From NCBI RefSeq assembly GCF_003854935.1, contig NZ_CP033971.1, positions 269,966 through 333,965 on the forward strand: a DNA stretch of 64,000 nucleotides. The letters run 5' to 3'. The position numbers were made by a program, and so were the translations under genes. Source of the DNA: Cupriavidus pauculus. Lineage in GTDB: Bacteria > Pseudomonadota > Gammaproteobacteria > Burkholderiales > Burkholderiaceae. Under the pieces are notes generated by a model. The model was given only the letters and a program-made list of their open reading frames with translations, ran no database searches and was not told where the DNA came from. Below are positions 52,929 through 61,269 of the stretch, one piece after another. How positions within the stretch are numbered: the stretch's first letter is position 1; every line of letters starts with the position of its first letter.

Positions 52929-54289
52929 TCCTCGAGATCCACGGCAAGGCGATAGCCTTCGGCATGCAATGGCGCACCCTGACCGGGAACGCGCCCGCGC
53001 CTGACCTGGCCGCCAAGGTTGCCAAGGAAGTGAAGGCCACGCGGATCTGGCACGACGGGACTGCCCTGCACATGGGCTACCTCGCCCAGGAAGACGCGCA
53101 GACCAAGGTGAAGGACAAGCTCTATTCGGCGGCCGTCGCGGTGGCCCGCATTCCGGGGCTGATGCCGAACGTGTTCTTCGCCTACAGGCTGGAACACGCG
53201 GGCCAGCACGTCGGCTACCTGGTTTGCGGCATCCTCAAAGGCCGGCCACGTGTCGGGTTCGACCGCGTCATCCAGGACGAGCAGGCACTGTCCGAACTGG
53301 CGATCGAGTTCGCGCGGGTCGCCGGCGGCACCTTCAGGCTCGCCGGAAACCTCCCCGAGTTGGCCCAATTGCTCGGCAATGTGCCGGCCCTGACTTTCTC
53401 GGAACTGACGCTCGAGCAGCTCGCCGACGCCGCCGACCAGCACGCGGCACTGCGCAAACCGAGTTCTGCCGCGACGAAGAAGCGTTTGGTGGCGCTGGCT
53501 GCGCTCGTACTGCTGGGAGCCGTTGGCTACAAGTACGGCATGGCGCAGTACCGTGCCTATGAGGCACGCAAGCATCCGCCGCCCCCGCAGAAGAGCCCGG
53601 CGCAACGCTATGCCGAAGACATCCTCGCTCGCGGCCGCGCGCCGTCGGCGGTCGCTGCGGTGGCGGTGCCGCGCTTCGCAAAGTGGTTCGTCGACGTCGA
53701 TCCGCTGTTTGTTGGCGGGTGGAAGCTGACGAAGGTTGCCTGCGGCTCGGTCGTGGCGCCGCAGGCGACTTGCTCGCTCACCTACGGAATGGACGGCGCA
53801 AAGGGCGCCCCGCGCGGCGTGACCAATGCCACATTCCTGGCCGCGCTGCCGGACGCCTTCAGCGCACCGGTCTTCGCCAAGGAAGACAAGGAGGTCACCG
53901 TGCAGGCGATGGTGCCATTCGGCCCCGACGCGTCGCTGGGCAAGCTGCTCGAAACGCTGCCGACCTCGATGGCGCTGCGCACGGACTTCGGTTCGACGCT
54001 GCAGCTCCTGCGTCCTGCGGCGTCCAAGGCGGTGCTGCAGGATATCGGACTGTTCGGCTCGATCCCGGGTGAGGGGGTTGCCTCGATCCCGTATGTCTAC
54101 AAGAGCGCGAAGTGGGAGATGGAGGGGCCGCTGCGCAACGCGGCGGAGATCGGCACCTTTCCGCCAAACGTGTCGGTCAACGAGATCGCCCTGACGATCA
54201 ACCTGGACGCGGACTCCGACATCCAGAAATCGAAGTTTGAACTCAATGTGAAGGGCGATGCGTACGCCCGCGATGGAGGAAACCAATGA
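52925..54289 (+). CDS. pilO: PilO-family type IVb pilus accessory protein
   Basis: A 454-residue protein. An N-terminal cytoplasmic domain (1-175) with WRTLTGNAPAPDLAAKVAKEV is followed by one membrane segment at about 183-202 (LVALAALVLLGAVGYKYG) and a large periplasmic domain with a Cys pair (VACGSVVAPQATCSLTY near 280-296). This is the layout of R64 PilO (PilO2-type), an inner membrane alignment protein. Coupled to both neighbours by four-base overlaps (ATGA). Assignment by layout, position and pattern. Confidence 0.85.
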   Translation: MILEIHGKAIAFGMQWRTLTGNAPAPDLAAKVAKEVKATRIWHDGTALHMGYLAQEDAQTKVKDKLYSAAVAVARIPGLMPNVFFAYRLEHAGQHVGYLVCGILKGRPRVGFDRVIQDEQALSELAIEFARVAGGTFRLAGNLPELAQLLGNVPALTFSELTLEQLADAADQHAALRKPSSAATKKRLVALAALVLLGAVGYKYGMAQYRAYEARKHPPPPQKSPAQRYAEDILARGRAPSAVAAVAVPRFAKWFVDVDPLFVGGWKLTKVACGSVVAPQATCSLTYGMDGAKGAPRGVTNATFLAALPDAFSAPVFAKEDKEVTVQAMVPFGPDASLGKLLETLPTSMALRTDFGSTLQLLRPAASKAVLQDIGLFGSIPGEGVASIPYVYKSAKWEMEGPLRNAAEIGTFPPNVSVNEIALTINLDADSDIQKSKFELNVKGDAYARDGGNQ

Positions 54290-54918
54290 AACGCATCGCC
54301 ATGACTCTTCTTGCAGTTGCTGCCTCGCTGGCGCATGCGGAAGGCGACAAGACCGTGACGCGGGTGCTTCTGGAGAAGGACGCGCAGATCGCCGTGCAGA
54401 AGGCGGACCAGGAGCTGGCCAAGACGAATCCGGCGCCGGTGGTTGCCGCGCCGGCGCCGACCGCAGAGCAACGCGAGGCCCGCGCGGTTCCCAAGACCGT
54501 CGCGATCTTTGGCGTGGACGGCAGCAAGGCCGGCCTGCCCGTATCGCTGCGCAGCTACGTGAAGTGGGGCAATCAGATCTACCCGGCGAAGGTCGGTGGC
54601 AGCGTGCGCGGGTTCAAGGTGGTGTCCATCTCCGAGTCGGGCACGCGGCTCTCCAAGGGAAAACAGACCCTGACCGCCGAGCGGGCCGACGACGATGTGG
54701 TGCTGCTGGACGAGCCTGCGCCGCGCGCGTCGGTGGCAAACGCCGGCGCCCCCATCCCGAACCATGCAATGCCCGGCGGGTCCGCGCCGATGCCCTCCCA
54801 GCCGCCGGTGATGCCGGTTCCGTTGCCTGGAGCCGGGGGCAATGGCGCGGCTCCGGTGATGCCCCCGGCGCCGGCAGTGCCGGCCGTGCCGCCTGCCGCG
54901 GCAGTGGCGCAGGGCTAA
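54286..54918 (+). CDS. pilP: PilP-family type IVb pilus protein
   Basis: A 210-residue exported protein with a signal peptide (AVAASLAHA, residue 18). The middle reads SLRSYVKWGNQIYPAKVGGS and GFKVVSISESGTRLSKGKQTLTA, a PilP-like beta domain; the tail is a Pro/Gly/Ala-rich region of about 60 residues. PilP is thought to connect the inner membrane PilO part to the secretin. Overlaps the PilO stop by four bases and precedes the PilQ ATPase gene by 11. Confidence 0.82.
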   Translation: MKRIAMTLLAVAASLAHAEGDKTVTRVLLEKDAQIAVQKADQELAKTNPAPVVAAPAPTAEQREARAVPKTVAIFGVDGSKAGLPVSLRSYVKWGNQIYPAKVGGSVRGFKVVSISESGTRLSKGKQTLTAERADDDVVLLDEPAPRASVANAGAPIPNHAMPGGSAPMPSQPPVMPVPLPGAGGNGAAPVMPPAPAVPAVPPAAAVAQG

Positions 54919-54929
54919 GGGAGGCCATC

Positions 54930-56747
54930 GTGCGATTCTTTGAACGCTCCCGGAAGGGGCTGGTGCCCGAAGCCTCAGGCGGCATCATGGTTATCTCCGG
55001 GGCTGGCGCGGCGCGAGCGGGCCAGGCCCCGACGGCCACGGCCACCATCCATGCCGAGCCCTCTCTTTCGATCCCGGAGGTGAGCGAGGTCGGGTGTACG
55101 GAAGTGCGGACGACCGACGATCTGCCCCCGTTCGCCCGGGCGCTGTACGACGATCTGTCGTTGGCGCAATCGCTACGGCACCAGATCTGCCCGGTGCTGA
55201 TCGAGGCGCCGGCAGATGGCCATCGCGGCAAGTTCGCCTTCATCCTGCTGGCGGACATGCGGTACTCCGACTATACGGACGAGATCCTGCGCCAGGCAAA
55301 GCTGCGCTGGGACGCGGCAGACCCGCTGTTCTACACCGCCACGCCGCAGGTGATGACGGCGCTGTCGCGTGGCGTTGAAGGCAGCGTCCGGCAGGAGGGC
55401 GTCCAGACCACCGGGCTGCGCAATGCGAGCGGCCTGTGGCAAACGTTCCTGGCCGCCGCGCAGTTTGCGAAGCGGGAGCAGGCATCGGATATCCACTTCG
55501 AGGTGAAGGACAACAGCGAGCTCTCGCAGATCCGCTTCGCCATCGATGGGCACCTGGTCCTGCCGCCCGAGTTTCGCCTGCGCACGACCGACCTGCTGGA
55601 CATGCTGTCTCACGTCTTCCAGAAAGGGAAGGGCGGCTCCCACGGTGTATTCAGCCGCGTGCAGCCGCAGCAGACAAGCATCCGCACGGTCGTCGATGGC
55701 GTACCGATGGTGTTCCGGTGGGCTTCGATGCAGAGCGCCGACGGCCACGTGACCGTCATGCGGATGAATCCCGAGAATGCGACCACGACGCAGGTCGACT
55801 TCGTCAAGGACCTGCACTTCTTCCAGCAGCAGGCGGATGTGATCGACCGTTGCACCATGCAGATGGGCGGCGGCGTCGTACTGGTCGGGACAGTTGGCTC
55901 GGGGAAGACGACCACGGCGCACGCCGTGATGCAGCGCCTTCCGTCCTGGATGAACAAGATGTCGATCGAGGACCCGGTCGAACTGATGGCCCACGGCACG
56001 CACCATTTCTCCGTAGCGCGGCAGCTCGATGGTTCGAACCGGGAGGAGGACCCGTTCATCGTTGCGAAGCGGCAGCTCAAGCGGATGAACCCCCACTTCG
56101 TGATGATCGGCGAGGTGCGGGATTTCGAGTCGGCCGGGCTGTTCCGCGACGTCGCCGGCGCGGGCCTGCGCGCGATGACCACGCTGCACGCGCCTTCGGC
56201 CACCGCCGCCACCGACCGGCTGGCAGACAGCGAACTGCAGATTCCGCGCAGCGTGCTGGCCACGCCGGGATTTGTGAACCTGTACGTGTACCAGGCGCTG
56301 CTCGCCAAGACGTGTGAGTGCGGGCATCACGGCGAGGAAGCCAAGGCCATTCTGGGTGCCACCAAGCTGCACCGGATCGAGCGCCTGTTCCAGTTCGACG
56401 TCGAGAACATCCGCGTGCGGCGCGAAGCGGGGTGCGAGAAGTGCCGCCGCGCGAACCTGCCGGACCTCAACGGCATCCGCGGCCGCGTCATGGCCGCCGA
56501 AATGTTCGAACCCGACGAGCTGGACCTGATGTACATCCGCGATGCACGCGCGATCGAGCTGCAGGCGCACCAACGTGAGAAGCGCGTCACGGGCTTCGAC
56601 GTGCCCGACAGCACCGGCAAGTCGGTATTCGAGGTGGCCATGTATCACGTGTTCGCCGGCACCGTGGACCCTCGGCAGGCCGAGCGGATTCTGTCGCTGG
56701 ACGCATACGAAGCCAAGCTGAAACGAATGAAGGGGGCCCGAGCATGA
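54930..56747 (+). CDS. pilQ: PilQ-family (GspE-type) pilus assembly ATPase
   Basis: A 605-residue traffic ATPase. N-terminal part to about 170, then FLAAAQFAKREQASDIHFEV near 175-195, Walker A VLVGTVGSGKTTTA near 317-330, Walker B region MIGEVRDFESAGLFRDVAGAG near 390-411 and the His box TTLHAPS near 416. C-terminal CECGHHG and GCEKCRRANL near 461 and 500 form a CxC...CxxC zinc site as in GspE/PilB. The start is a GTG at 54930 with GGGAGG five bases upstream. It should power pilus extension. PilQ naming follows R64. Confidence 0.92.
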   Translation: MRFFERSRKGLVPEASGGIMVISGAGAARAGQAPTATATIHAEPSLSIPEVSEVGCTEVRTTDDLPPFARALYDDLSLAQSLRHQICPVLIEAPADGHRGKFAFILLADMRYSDYTDEILRQAKLRWDAADPLFYTATPQVMTALSRGVEGSVRQEGVQTTGLRNASGLWQTFLAAAQFAKREQASDIHFEVKDNSELSQIRFAIDGHLVLPPEFRLRTTDLLDMLSHVFQKGKGGSHGVFSRVQPQQTSIRTVVDGVPMVFRWASMQSADGHVTVMRMNPENATTTQVDFVKDLHFFQQQADVIDRCTMQMGGGVVLVGTVGSGKTTTAHAVMQRLPSWMNKMSIEDPVELMAHGTHHFSVARQLDGSNREEDPFIVAKRQLKRMNPHFVMIGEVRDFESAGLFRDVAGAGLRAMTTLHAPSATAATDRLADSELQIPRSVLATPGFVNLYVYQALLAKTCECGHHGEEAKAILGATKLHRIERLFQFDVENIRVRREAGCEKCRRANLPDLNGIRGRVMAAEMFEPDELDLMYIRDARAIELQAHQREKRVTGFDVPDSTGKSVFEVAMYHVFAGTVDPRQAERILSLDAYEAKLKRMKGARA

Positions 56748-57979
56748 TGCAGCGCCTGAAGGACGCATTTGCCGCGATCAAGCGCAAGAAGTACGCCGCG
56801 GCCGCCGAGAGTATTGGCGGCGCGACCGGACGGTTTCCCGACAAGCTGTGGTTCGCAAAGCTGGAGTTCTCGCCCAAGCGCGCGGACTACTACTTTGACT
56901 TGGCCATGCGCATCGAGAAGATGCCGGGCGAGCCGATCTCGAACCACTTTGCCAAGGATGCGGCGCGCCGCGCGGGCGAGCCGCTGGGCCTGCTGGCGGC
57001 CCTGTGGCTGGCACGCTACGAAGGCCTCGATGGGCAGATGCAGGAGTCGCGCCTGGCTGAAATCTTCCGGGGCACGGTTCCTGACGAAGACCTCGCCATC
57101 TTGGCGGTGGCCGAGCAGGGCGGTGACGTGAAGGACGGCTTGTTCCGGCTCGCGGACAACCTTCGGGCTATGAGCGAGGCGAAGTCCAACATCCTGCTGC
57201 TGCTGGCAAGCATGGGCATTACGCTGATCATCCTGCACGTCTACCTCGGCGTCATGGCGTTCATCGTGGCCCCGATGCTGGATCGGAGCTTCGCAAACCT
57301 TCTGCCCGTGGACGGCTACGGGCCGATCGCCCGGGCATTCCATCTCGGCACCACGTTCCTGCGTGAGTGGGGCTGGCTGGTGCTCCTGGGTGAAGCGGGG
57401 CTTGTGTGGTGGGTAGCGCGTGCGCTGCGCAACTACACCGGCCCGTACCGCGCGTGGCTGGACAAGAACGTCATCATCTTCGACTTCTTCCGCAGGTTTC
57501 AGGGTGCGCAGTTCCTCGGCGCCATGTCGGCCGTCACGCAGCGATTCGGCGGCGACATGAACAATCTGAGCAATGCGCTGGAGATGATGCGCGCCAACGC
57601 GTATCCCTACCTTGCCCAGCACATCCGGCGTATCGAGGCGACGCTTGAAGAGTCGCCCAACGCCGGCGGCAAGATGTTCGACACGGGCCTCTTTGACCGG
57701 GATACCACCTATCGCATTCAGGATATCGCGGAGTATGAGGACGACCTCTCCAAGATGCTGAATACGGTGTCGATGACCCTGCTGAAGACCGCGCCGCGCG
57801 AGCTTGAACAGCGGGCATCGAAGTTCAATCGGCGTTCCTCGATCCTGCTAATCATCCTGATCACCGCCCTCGCTTTCATGCCCGCATTCATGGCGCGCGA
57901 GCTGAAGCAGAGCATGCAGGTGCACGGCATGAAGACACACCAGAAAAGCACCAATCCTTCCACCCTCCCATCCAACTGA
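56744..57979 (+). CDS. pilR: PilR-family (GspF-type) inner membrane platform protein
   Basis: A 411-residue platform protein with membrane segments at about 150-172, 205-225 and 365-388 (SILLIILITALAFMPAFM) and two GspF-like helical repeats in between; ELEQRASKFNRRSSI near 348-363 is the typical last cytoplasmic stretch. It anchors the ATPase and gathers pilins. The start overlaps the PilQ stop by four bases. Named after R64 PilR. Confidence 0.88.
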   Translation: MMQRLKDAFAAIKRKKYAAAAESIGGATGRFPDKLWFAKLEFSPKRADYYFDLAMRIEKMPGEPISNHFAKDAARRAGEPLGLLAALWLARYEGLDGQMQESRLAEIFRGTVPDEDLAILAVAEQGGDVKDGLFRLADNLRAMSEAKSNILLLLASMGITLIILHVYLGVMAFIVAPMLDRSFANLLPVDGYGPIARAFHLGTTFLREWGWLVLLGEAGLVWWVARALRNYTGPYRAWLDKNVIIFDFFRRFQGAQFLGAMSAVTQRFGGDMNNLSNALEMMRANAYPYLAQHIRRIEATLEESPNAGGKMFDTGLFDRDTTYRIQDIAEYEDDLSKMLNTVSMTLLKTAPRELEQRASKFNRRSSILLIILITALAFMPAFMARELKQSMQVHGMKTHQKSTNPSTLPSN

Positions 57980-57995
57980 CGAACAAGGCTGAATC

Positions 57996-58628
57996 ATGGA
58001 CAACAACCTGCAAACCAACACGGCGGCTCGCGACACGACGGCGGGCGACACCCTGGTACCGCTCAACCGCCTGAGCCGTGCCGAGCAATGGAAGCGCATC
58101 CGTAGCAATCCGCGCTTCCGTGGCCAGCACGGCGGCATTCTGGACGAATACGGTTTCTACCTGCTGCTCGTGGCCTTCTCGCTCGTTGCGATCCTCGTGC
58201 TCTTCTCGGGCAACTCGACCGATTCGCAGGTCCAGCAGTTCACGACCGAGCTCAACAAGGTGATGGGCAAGGTGAAGACGAACTATCGCGGCCGTTACGG
58301 CACGGTGACCGTGGCTTCGGTGGTCGACAACGGCACGTTCAAGGACCTCACGACGATGACGGTAGACAGCGGAACGGTGACCGTGCAGCCGGGCGGCGGC
58401 ACGCTGACGATCGTGCCGGGCAAGCTGCTGACGGCCAACGATTCGGTCCAGTACACCATCCCGAATCAGCCCGACGCCGCGTGCACGCAGATTGCTTCGG
58501 CCTTCCAGAGCAGCGCCGGCAAGATCGTTGTCAACGGTGTCCCTATTAAGAGCGTCGGGGGCAGTGTGAATATGACGGAGGTGAAGTGCTCCGGCGACAG
58601 CAACACGATCGACCTTTTCATGTCCTGA
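57996..58628 (+). CDS. pilS: PilS-like type IVb major prepilin
   Basis: A 210-residue prepilin with a long basic leader (about 46 residues), then QHGGILDEYGFYLLLVAFS and a hydrophobic helix to about 70. Cleavage between G46 and G47 would put Glu at mature position 5 (G-I-L-D-E), the pilin hallmark, and leave a mature protein of about 164 residues. Two Cys near the end (AACTQIAS and EVKCSGD) can form the pilin disulfide. The PilS name rests on position between PilR and PilV genes and on these features. A stem-loop follows the stop. Confidence 0.85.
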   Translation: MDNNLQTNTAARDTTAGDTLVPLNRLSRAEQWKRIRSNPRFRGQHGGILDEYGFYLLLVAFSLVAILVLFSGNSTDSQVQQFTTELNKVMGKVKTNYRGRYGTVTVASVVDNGTFKDLTTMTVDSGTVTVQPGGGTLTIVPGKLLTANDSVQYTIPNQPDAACTQIASAFQSSAGKIVVNGVPIKSVGGSVNMTEVKCSGDSNTIDLFMS

Positions 58629-58653
58629 TCTCGGTCTAACGCGGGTAGAGACT

Positions 58654-58675
58654 GCCCGGCCGCTGGCCGGGCTTT
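58654..58675 (+). terminator. Stem-loop between pilin and minor pilin genes
   Basis: GCCCGGCC (58654-58661) pairs perfectly with GGCCGGGC (58665-58672) over a three-base loop and is followed by TTT. Lying 26 bases after the pilS stop and 22 before pilV, it may act as a partial terminator or mRNA stabiliser, keeping the major pilin in excess over PilV. Confidence 0.5.
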
Positions 58676-58693
58676 GGCATAGGAGAGTGGAAT

Positions 58694-59962
58694 ATGTTGA
58701 TGTCGAACTACACCATGGGGCTGGCGCTCAGCAGCGTCGCGCTGTTGGCATCGATCCCGTGGACGTACGCGGAGATCGAGGAGGTGCAATCGGTCGGGAC
58801 GGGCAACTACCTGGCGACCATCGCTTCCGCCGCCAATACCTACACGTTCGAGGCGTTCACGGATCTGGCGAAGAGCCCGGCCGGCCCCACGAACCTGACC
58901 GTGGGCGGCAAGACGATCGGGGTGCAGGATCCCCTGCATCCCACAGTCCAGGACTTTATCAACTTCGGGCTCTTGCCGATCGGCTACACCGACATCAGTC
59001 CGCTGGGCCTGACGTTTCGGATCGACCTGACGCCGACGAACTGCGCGGTCAACATCACGGCCTGCTCGATCCCGGGTCTGGTGTACTCGACGACGGGATA
59101 CCGGGATGCGATCGGGCGTGTTCGGACGGATCTGCTCGGCCTTGCCGTTTCGAAGGCGGGGCAGGATGCCGGTGTTTCGTACGCGGAAACGCCCGCGACG
59201 ATCACGGGCATGTCCGCCAGCTGGTCGACCCCCAACCCCGTCGCTGGTAGGCCTTCCGGTGTTCTGGCGATGCGGACTGGCTCCAGCTCCCTCCTGGCGC
59301 AGTCGATGAACCAGTTCTACAAGCGCGACGGCTCGTTGAACCTGACGGGCCCTATGGACGCCAATAACCAGGCGATGAACCGGGTGGGGAACTTCCAGTC
59401 CAATGGTTCGGTTTCGGCGGCGGGGAATGTGTCAGCTTCGGGCAGCGTCGGTGCCTCGGGCAACGTAATCGCCGGCGCAAGTGTGTCCGGCAACGCCCTC
59501 TACGGAAACTATGTGCAATCCAATGGGGGCGCGCTCATTGGCGGTGAAATGCAGGCGGGACAAGTTACAGCAAATCTCGTCCAATCGACCGGTAATGTTA
59601 CGAGCGCTGGCAATATGGTCGCTAGCGGGTATATGTATGCTGCTGGGGCGCTCGTGCCTTCAGTGGGTGGAGGGCAGCAGGTTGTCGAAGGATGGGCATG
59701 CGCTGACCCTCAGGGCGCGATTCGGAGCGATCCAAACGGAAAGACGTTGTCTTGCCAGAATGGCGTGTGGCGGTCGGCGGGGGGCGGCGATGGCCTTATT
59801 GTGGGCTTTTGGAACGGCAGCAACTCGGCGGGAAACTATGCCGGTATCTGCATCTCCCATGCTGGTGCTAGTGGCGGCATGTACGATAACAGCTATATGG
59901 TGATGAATCCTGCTTGCCCAGCGGGGAGCTACGGTTACCCCACGAACTTCGCTACCCGTTGA
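58694..59962 (+). CDS. pilV: PilV-like type IVb pilus tip adhesin
   Basis: A 422-residue PilV-like protein. The N-terminus has a hydrophobic helix (GLALSSVALLASIPW) resembling a prepilin, then a constant part to about 255. A Gly/Ser/Asn-rich repeating part follows (SASGSVGASGNV, NVTSAGNMVASG; about 235-320). The tip region has the PilV hallmark VEGWACADPQGAIRS, LSCQNGVWRSAGG and a Cys-containing end. In R64 the tip is switched by a shufflon; here no inverted repeats or Rci gene are seen. The DNA from about 59480 on is less GC-biased than the front, suggesting tip exchange. Last gene of the operon. Confidence 0.85.
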   Translation: MLMSNYTMGLALSSVALLASIPWTYAEIEEVQSVGTGNYLATIASAANTYTFEAFTDLAKSPAGPTNLTVGGKTIGVQDPLHPTVQDFINFGLLPIGYTDISPLGLTFRIDLTPTNCAVNITACSIPGLVYSTTGYRDAIGRVRTDLLGLAVSKAGQDAGVSYAETPATITGMSASWSTPNPVAGRPSGVLAMRTGSSSLLAQSMNQFYKRDGSLNLTGPMDANNQAMNRVGNFQSNGSVSAAGNVSASGSVGASGNVIAGASVSGNALYGNYVQSNGGALIGGEMQAGQVTANLVQSTGNVTSAGNMVASGYMYAAGALVPSVGGGQQVVEGWACADPQGAIRSDPNGKTLSCQNGVWRSAGGGDGLIVGFWNGSNSAGNYAGICISHAGASGGMYDNSYMVMNPACPAGSYGYPTNFATR

Positions 59963-59982
59963 GTGGGGGTCCGCCAAGCAAA

Positions 59983-60006
59983 ACGGCCGGCTATACTGCC
60001 GGCCGT
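59983..60006. terminator. Bidirectional stem-loop terminator
   Basis: ACGGCCGGC (59983-59991) pairs perfectly with GCCGGCCGT (59998-60006) around TATACT. On the minus strand it is followed by TTTTG, so it can end the lipoprotein gene at 60025. In the plus direction it lies 21 bases past the pilV stop and may end the pilus operon too. Confidence 0.75.
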
Positions 60007-60024
60007 CGGACTAACAATTCTGCT

Positions 60025-60867
60025 TTACTGGCACTTAAGTACGACGACGCCCGTAACATCACCGCTTGACGGAGTGGGCATCGCATAGCCGATCGCGAGA
60101 TACGGCTGAGTCTGCGACGTGCCGAGAGTCTGCACGTGATGCAGGACTCCATTGGAGTTAAAGACCCCGTTGAGGATTGTGCCGGTAACGGTAGCGGTAG
60201 CATGAGAATCCGAACCGATCGCTACATCGAGGGTAAACGATTGCAGCGTCGGGCCAGCCAGCGAGATCTTTGCCGTCGCCGCGTTCAGTTTGCCCGGAGC
60301 AAAGTTGCCCGATACAGCCGTGGGCGACGTGCTTCCGATGGCCGTGCATGTCAGCTTGGGTCCGATCGACAGGTCAGGCTGAAGAGTCGTGTCTGGTAGC
60401 AGCTTCAGCGGCCGGCCTACAGCGTAATGGTCGCCCTGGTTCGTGCTCACACTGCCAATCGACGAAGACCCGTCGGTCCACCGACCGATCGCATAGTCGC
60501 CATTTCCGCTGACATCCACTACCTTTCCGCCGGCCAGTGTGATAAGGCTATTGGCATCGATGCCTACCTGGGTGTAGGCGCCCTCCGCGGTCGCTTTCTG
60601 TAGCGCCGTCGGAAATGCAGCATGCGAAATCGATTGCAGAACCGGCCGAGTCGACGTTTCAGTATGCGGCACGAAGACGACGGCCAGCGGGTCAGCTTGA
60701 ACGGCCGTCGCGTTCCCTTGCACCGTGATCGCCGGTGCAGGCGGCGTCGGATTGGACGGCTGAGCCGGCGTGGAACTGCCACCATCGCCGCCACCACCGC
60801 CGCAAGCGGCGAGGGCCAGCACGGCAGCAGCCGAGAGCGTGGAGAGAGCGAGTTTGGTCTTTTGCAT
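60025..60867 (-). CDS. Hypothetical lipoprotein
   Basis: A 280-residue lipoprotein: signal peptide with lipobox LAAC (Cys22) followed by a Gly/Ser/Pro-rich tether (GGGGGDGGSS and PSNPTPPAP). The rest is beta-rich without a family I recognise, with segments GIDANSLITLAGGKVVDVSG and TAKISLAGPTLQSFTLDVAIGSD. It converges on the pilus operon across a shared terminator and is not part of it. Beta-propeller or sandwich folds of this type are common in Burkholderiales surface lipoproteins. Function unknown. Confidence 0.8.
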   Translation of the reverse strand: MQKTKLALSTLSAAAVLALAACGGGGGDGGSSTPAQPSNPTPPAPAITVQGNATAVQADPLAVVFVPHTETSTRPVLQSISHAAFPTALQKATAEGAYTQVGIDANSLITLAGGKVVDVSGNGDYAIGRWTDGSSSIGSVSTNQGDHYAVGRPLKLLPDTTLQPDLSIGPKLTCTAIGSTSPTAVSGNFAPGKLNAATAKISLAGPTLQSFTLDVAIGSDSHATATVTGTILNGVFNSNGVLHHVQTLGTSQTQPYLAIGYAMPTPSSGDVTGVVVLKCQ

Positions 60868-60968
60868 CTTCTATCTTCCTCTGTTGTTGTTCAGGATGGA
60901 CCGCGATTCATCTGAACCGCTTACTTCCATCCTACGGGCTTAATCCGCAAGTCAAGCCCGCCTAAAAA

Positions 60969-61166
60969 CTAACGACCGCGACTGTTCAACGCGGCCTGAA
61001 TCTTCTTGTCGGTCTTGTACTGGCTCAGCGCGTAGGTCGACCAGATCGCAGCCGGAATCCAGCCGATGATCGTGAGTTGCAGGATCAGGCAGATAATCCC
61101 CGCAAACGGACGTCCAATCGTAAAGAACTGGAACCACGGCAGCAGAATCGCGAGCAGCAGGCGCAT
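60969..61166 (-). CDS. Pmp3/YqaE-family small membrane protein
   Basis: A 65-residue proteolipid with two membrane helices: LLLAILLPWFQFFTIGRPFA and IICLILQLTIIGWIPAAIWS. The Pmp3/YqaE hallmark (PP..V.l..G....i.iNi.Lt.lG.iPG.iHA) is kept in form, with an altered PP (PW) and End WSTYALSQY. Such proteins affect membrane potential and stress tolerance. I start at MRLLLAIL (ATG ending at 61166); a long frame continues upstream into the next gene without support. The ribosome site is weak. Confidence 0.8.
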   Translation of the reverse strand: MRLLLAILLPWFQFFTIGRPFAGIICLILQLTIIGWIPAAIWSTYALSQYKTDKKIQAALNSRGR

Positions 61167-61249
61167 TTTGTCAATGTCAAAAGTGGCAAGGACCGCAAGA
61201 ATACAAGATTGCGGACCGTCCTGGTATCGACAGCTCCGTTGCCAGTCTG

Positions 61250-61269
61250 AACCCCCAATAAGGGGGGTT
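61250..61269 (-). terminator. Small stem-loop at the end of the zinc-ribbon gene
   Basis: AACCCCC (61250-61256) pairs with GGGGGTT (61263-61269) around a six-base loop and overlaps the stop codon of the gene starting at 61600. There is no T-run, so termination is uncertain. Confidence 0.35.

Noticed and set aside
52808-54286. A long minus-strand frame opposite the PilO gene
   Set aside because: Same artefact; no ribosome site or domain, and it would overlap the whole pilO gene.
55173-56768. A 531-codon minus-strand frame opposite the PilQ ATPase gene
   Set aside because: Composition is that of a reversed coding strand; PilQ motifs on the plus strand are decisive.
58694-59962. A shufflon at the pilV end
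   Set aside because: No inverted repeats, alternative tip segments or recombinase gene are visible in the window.
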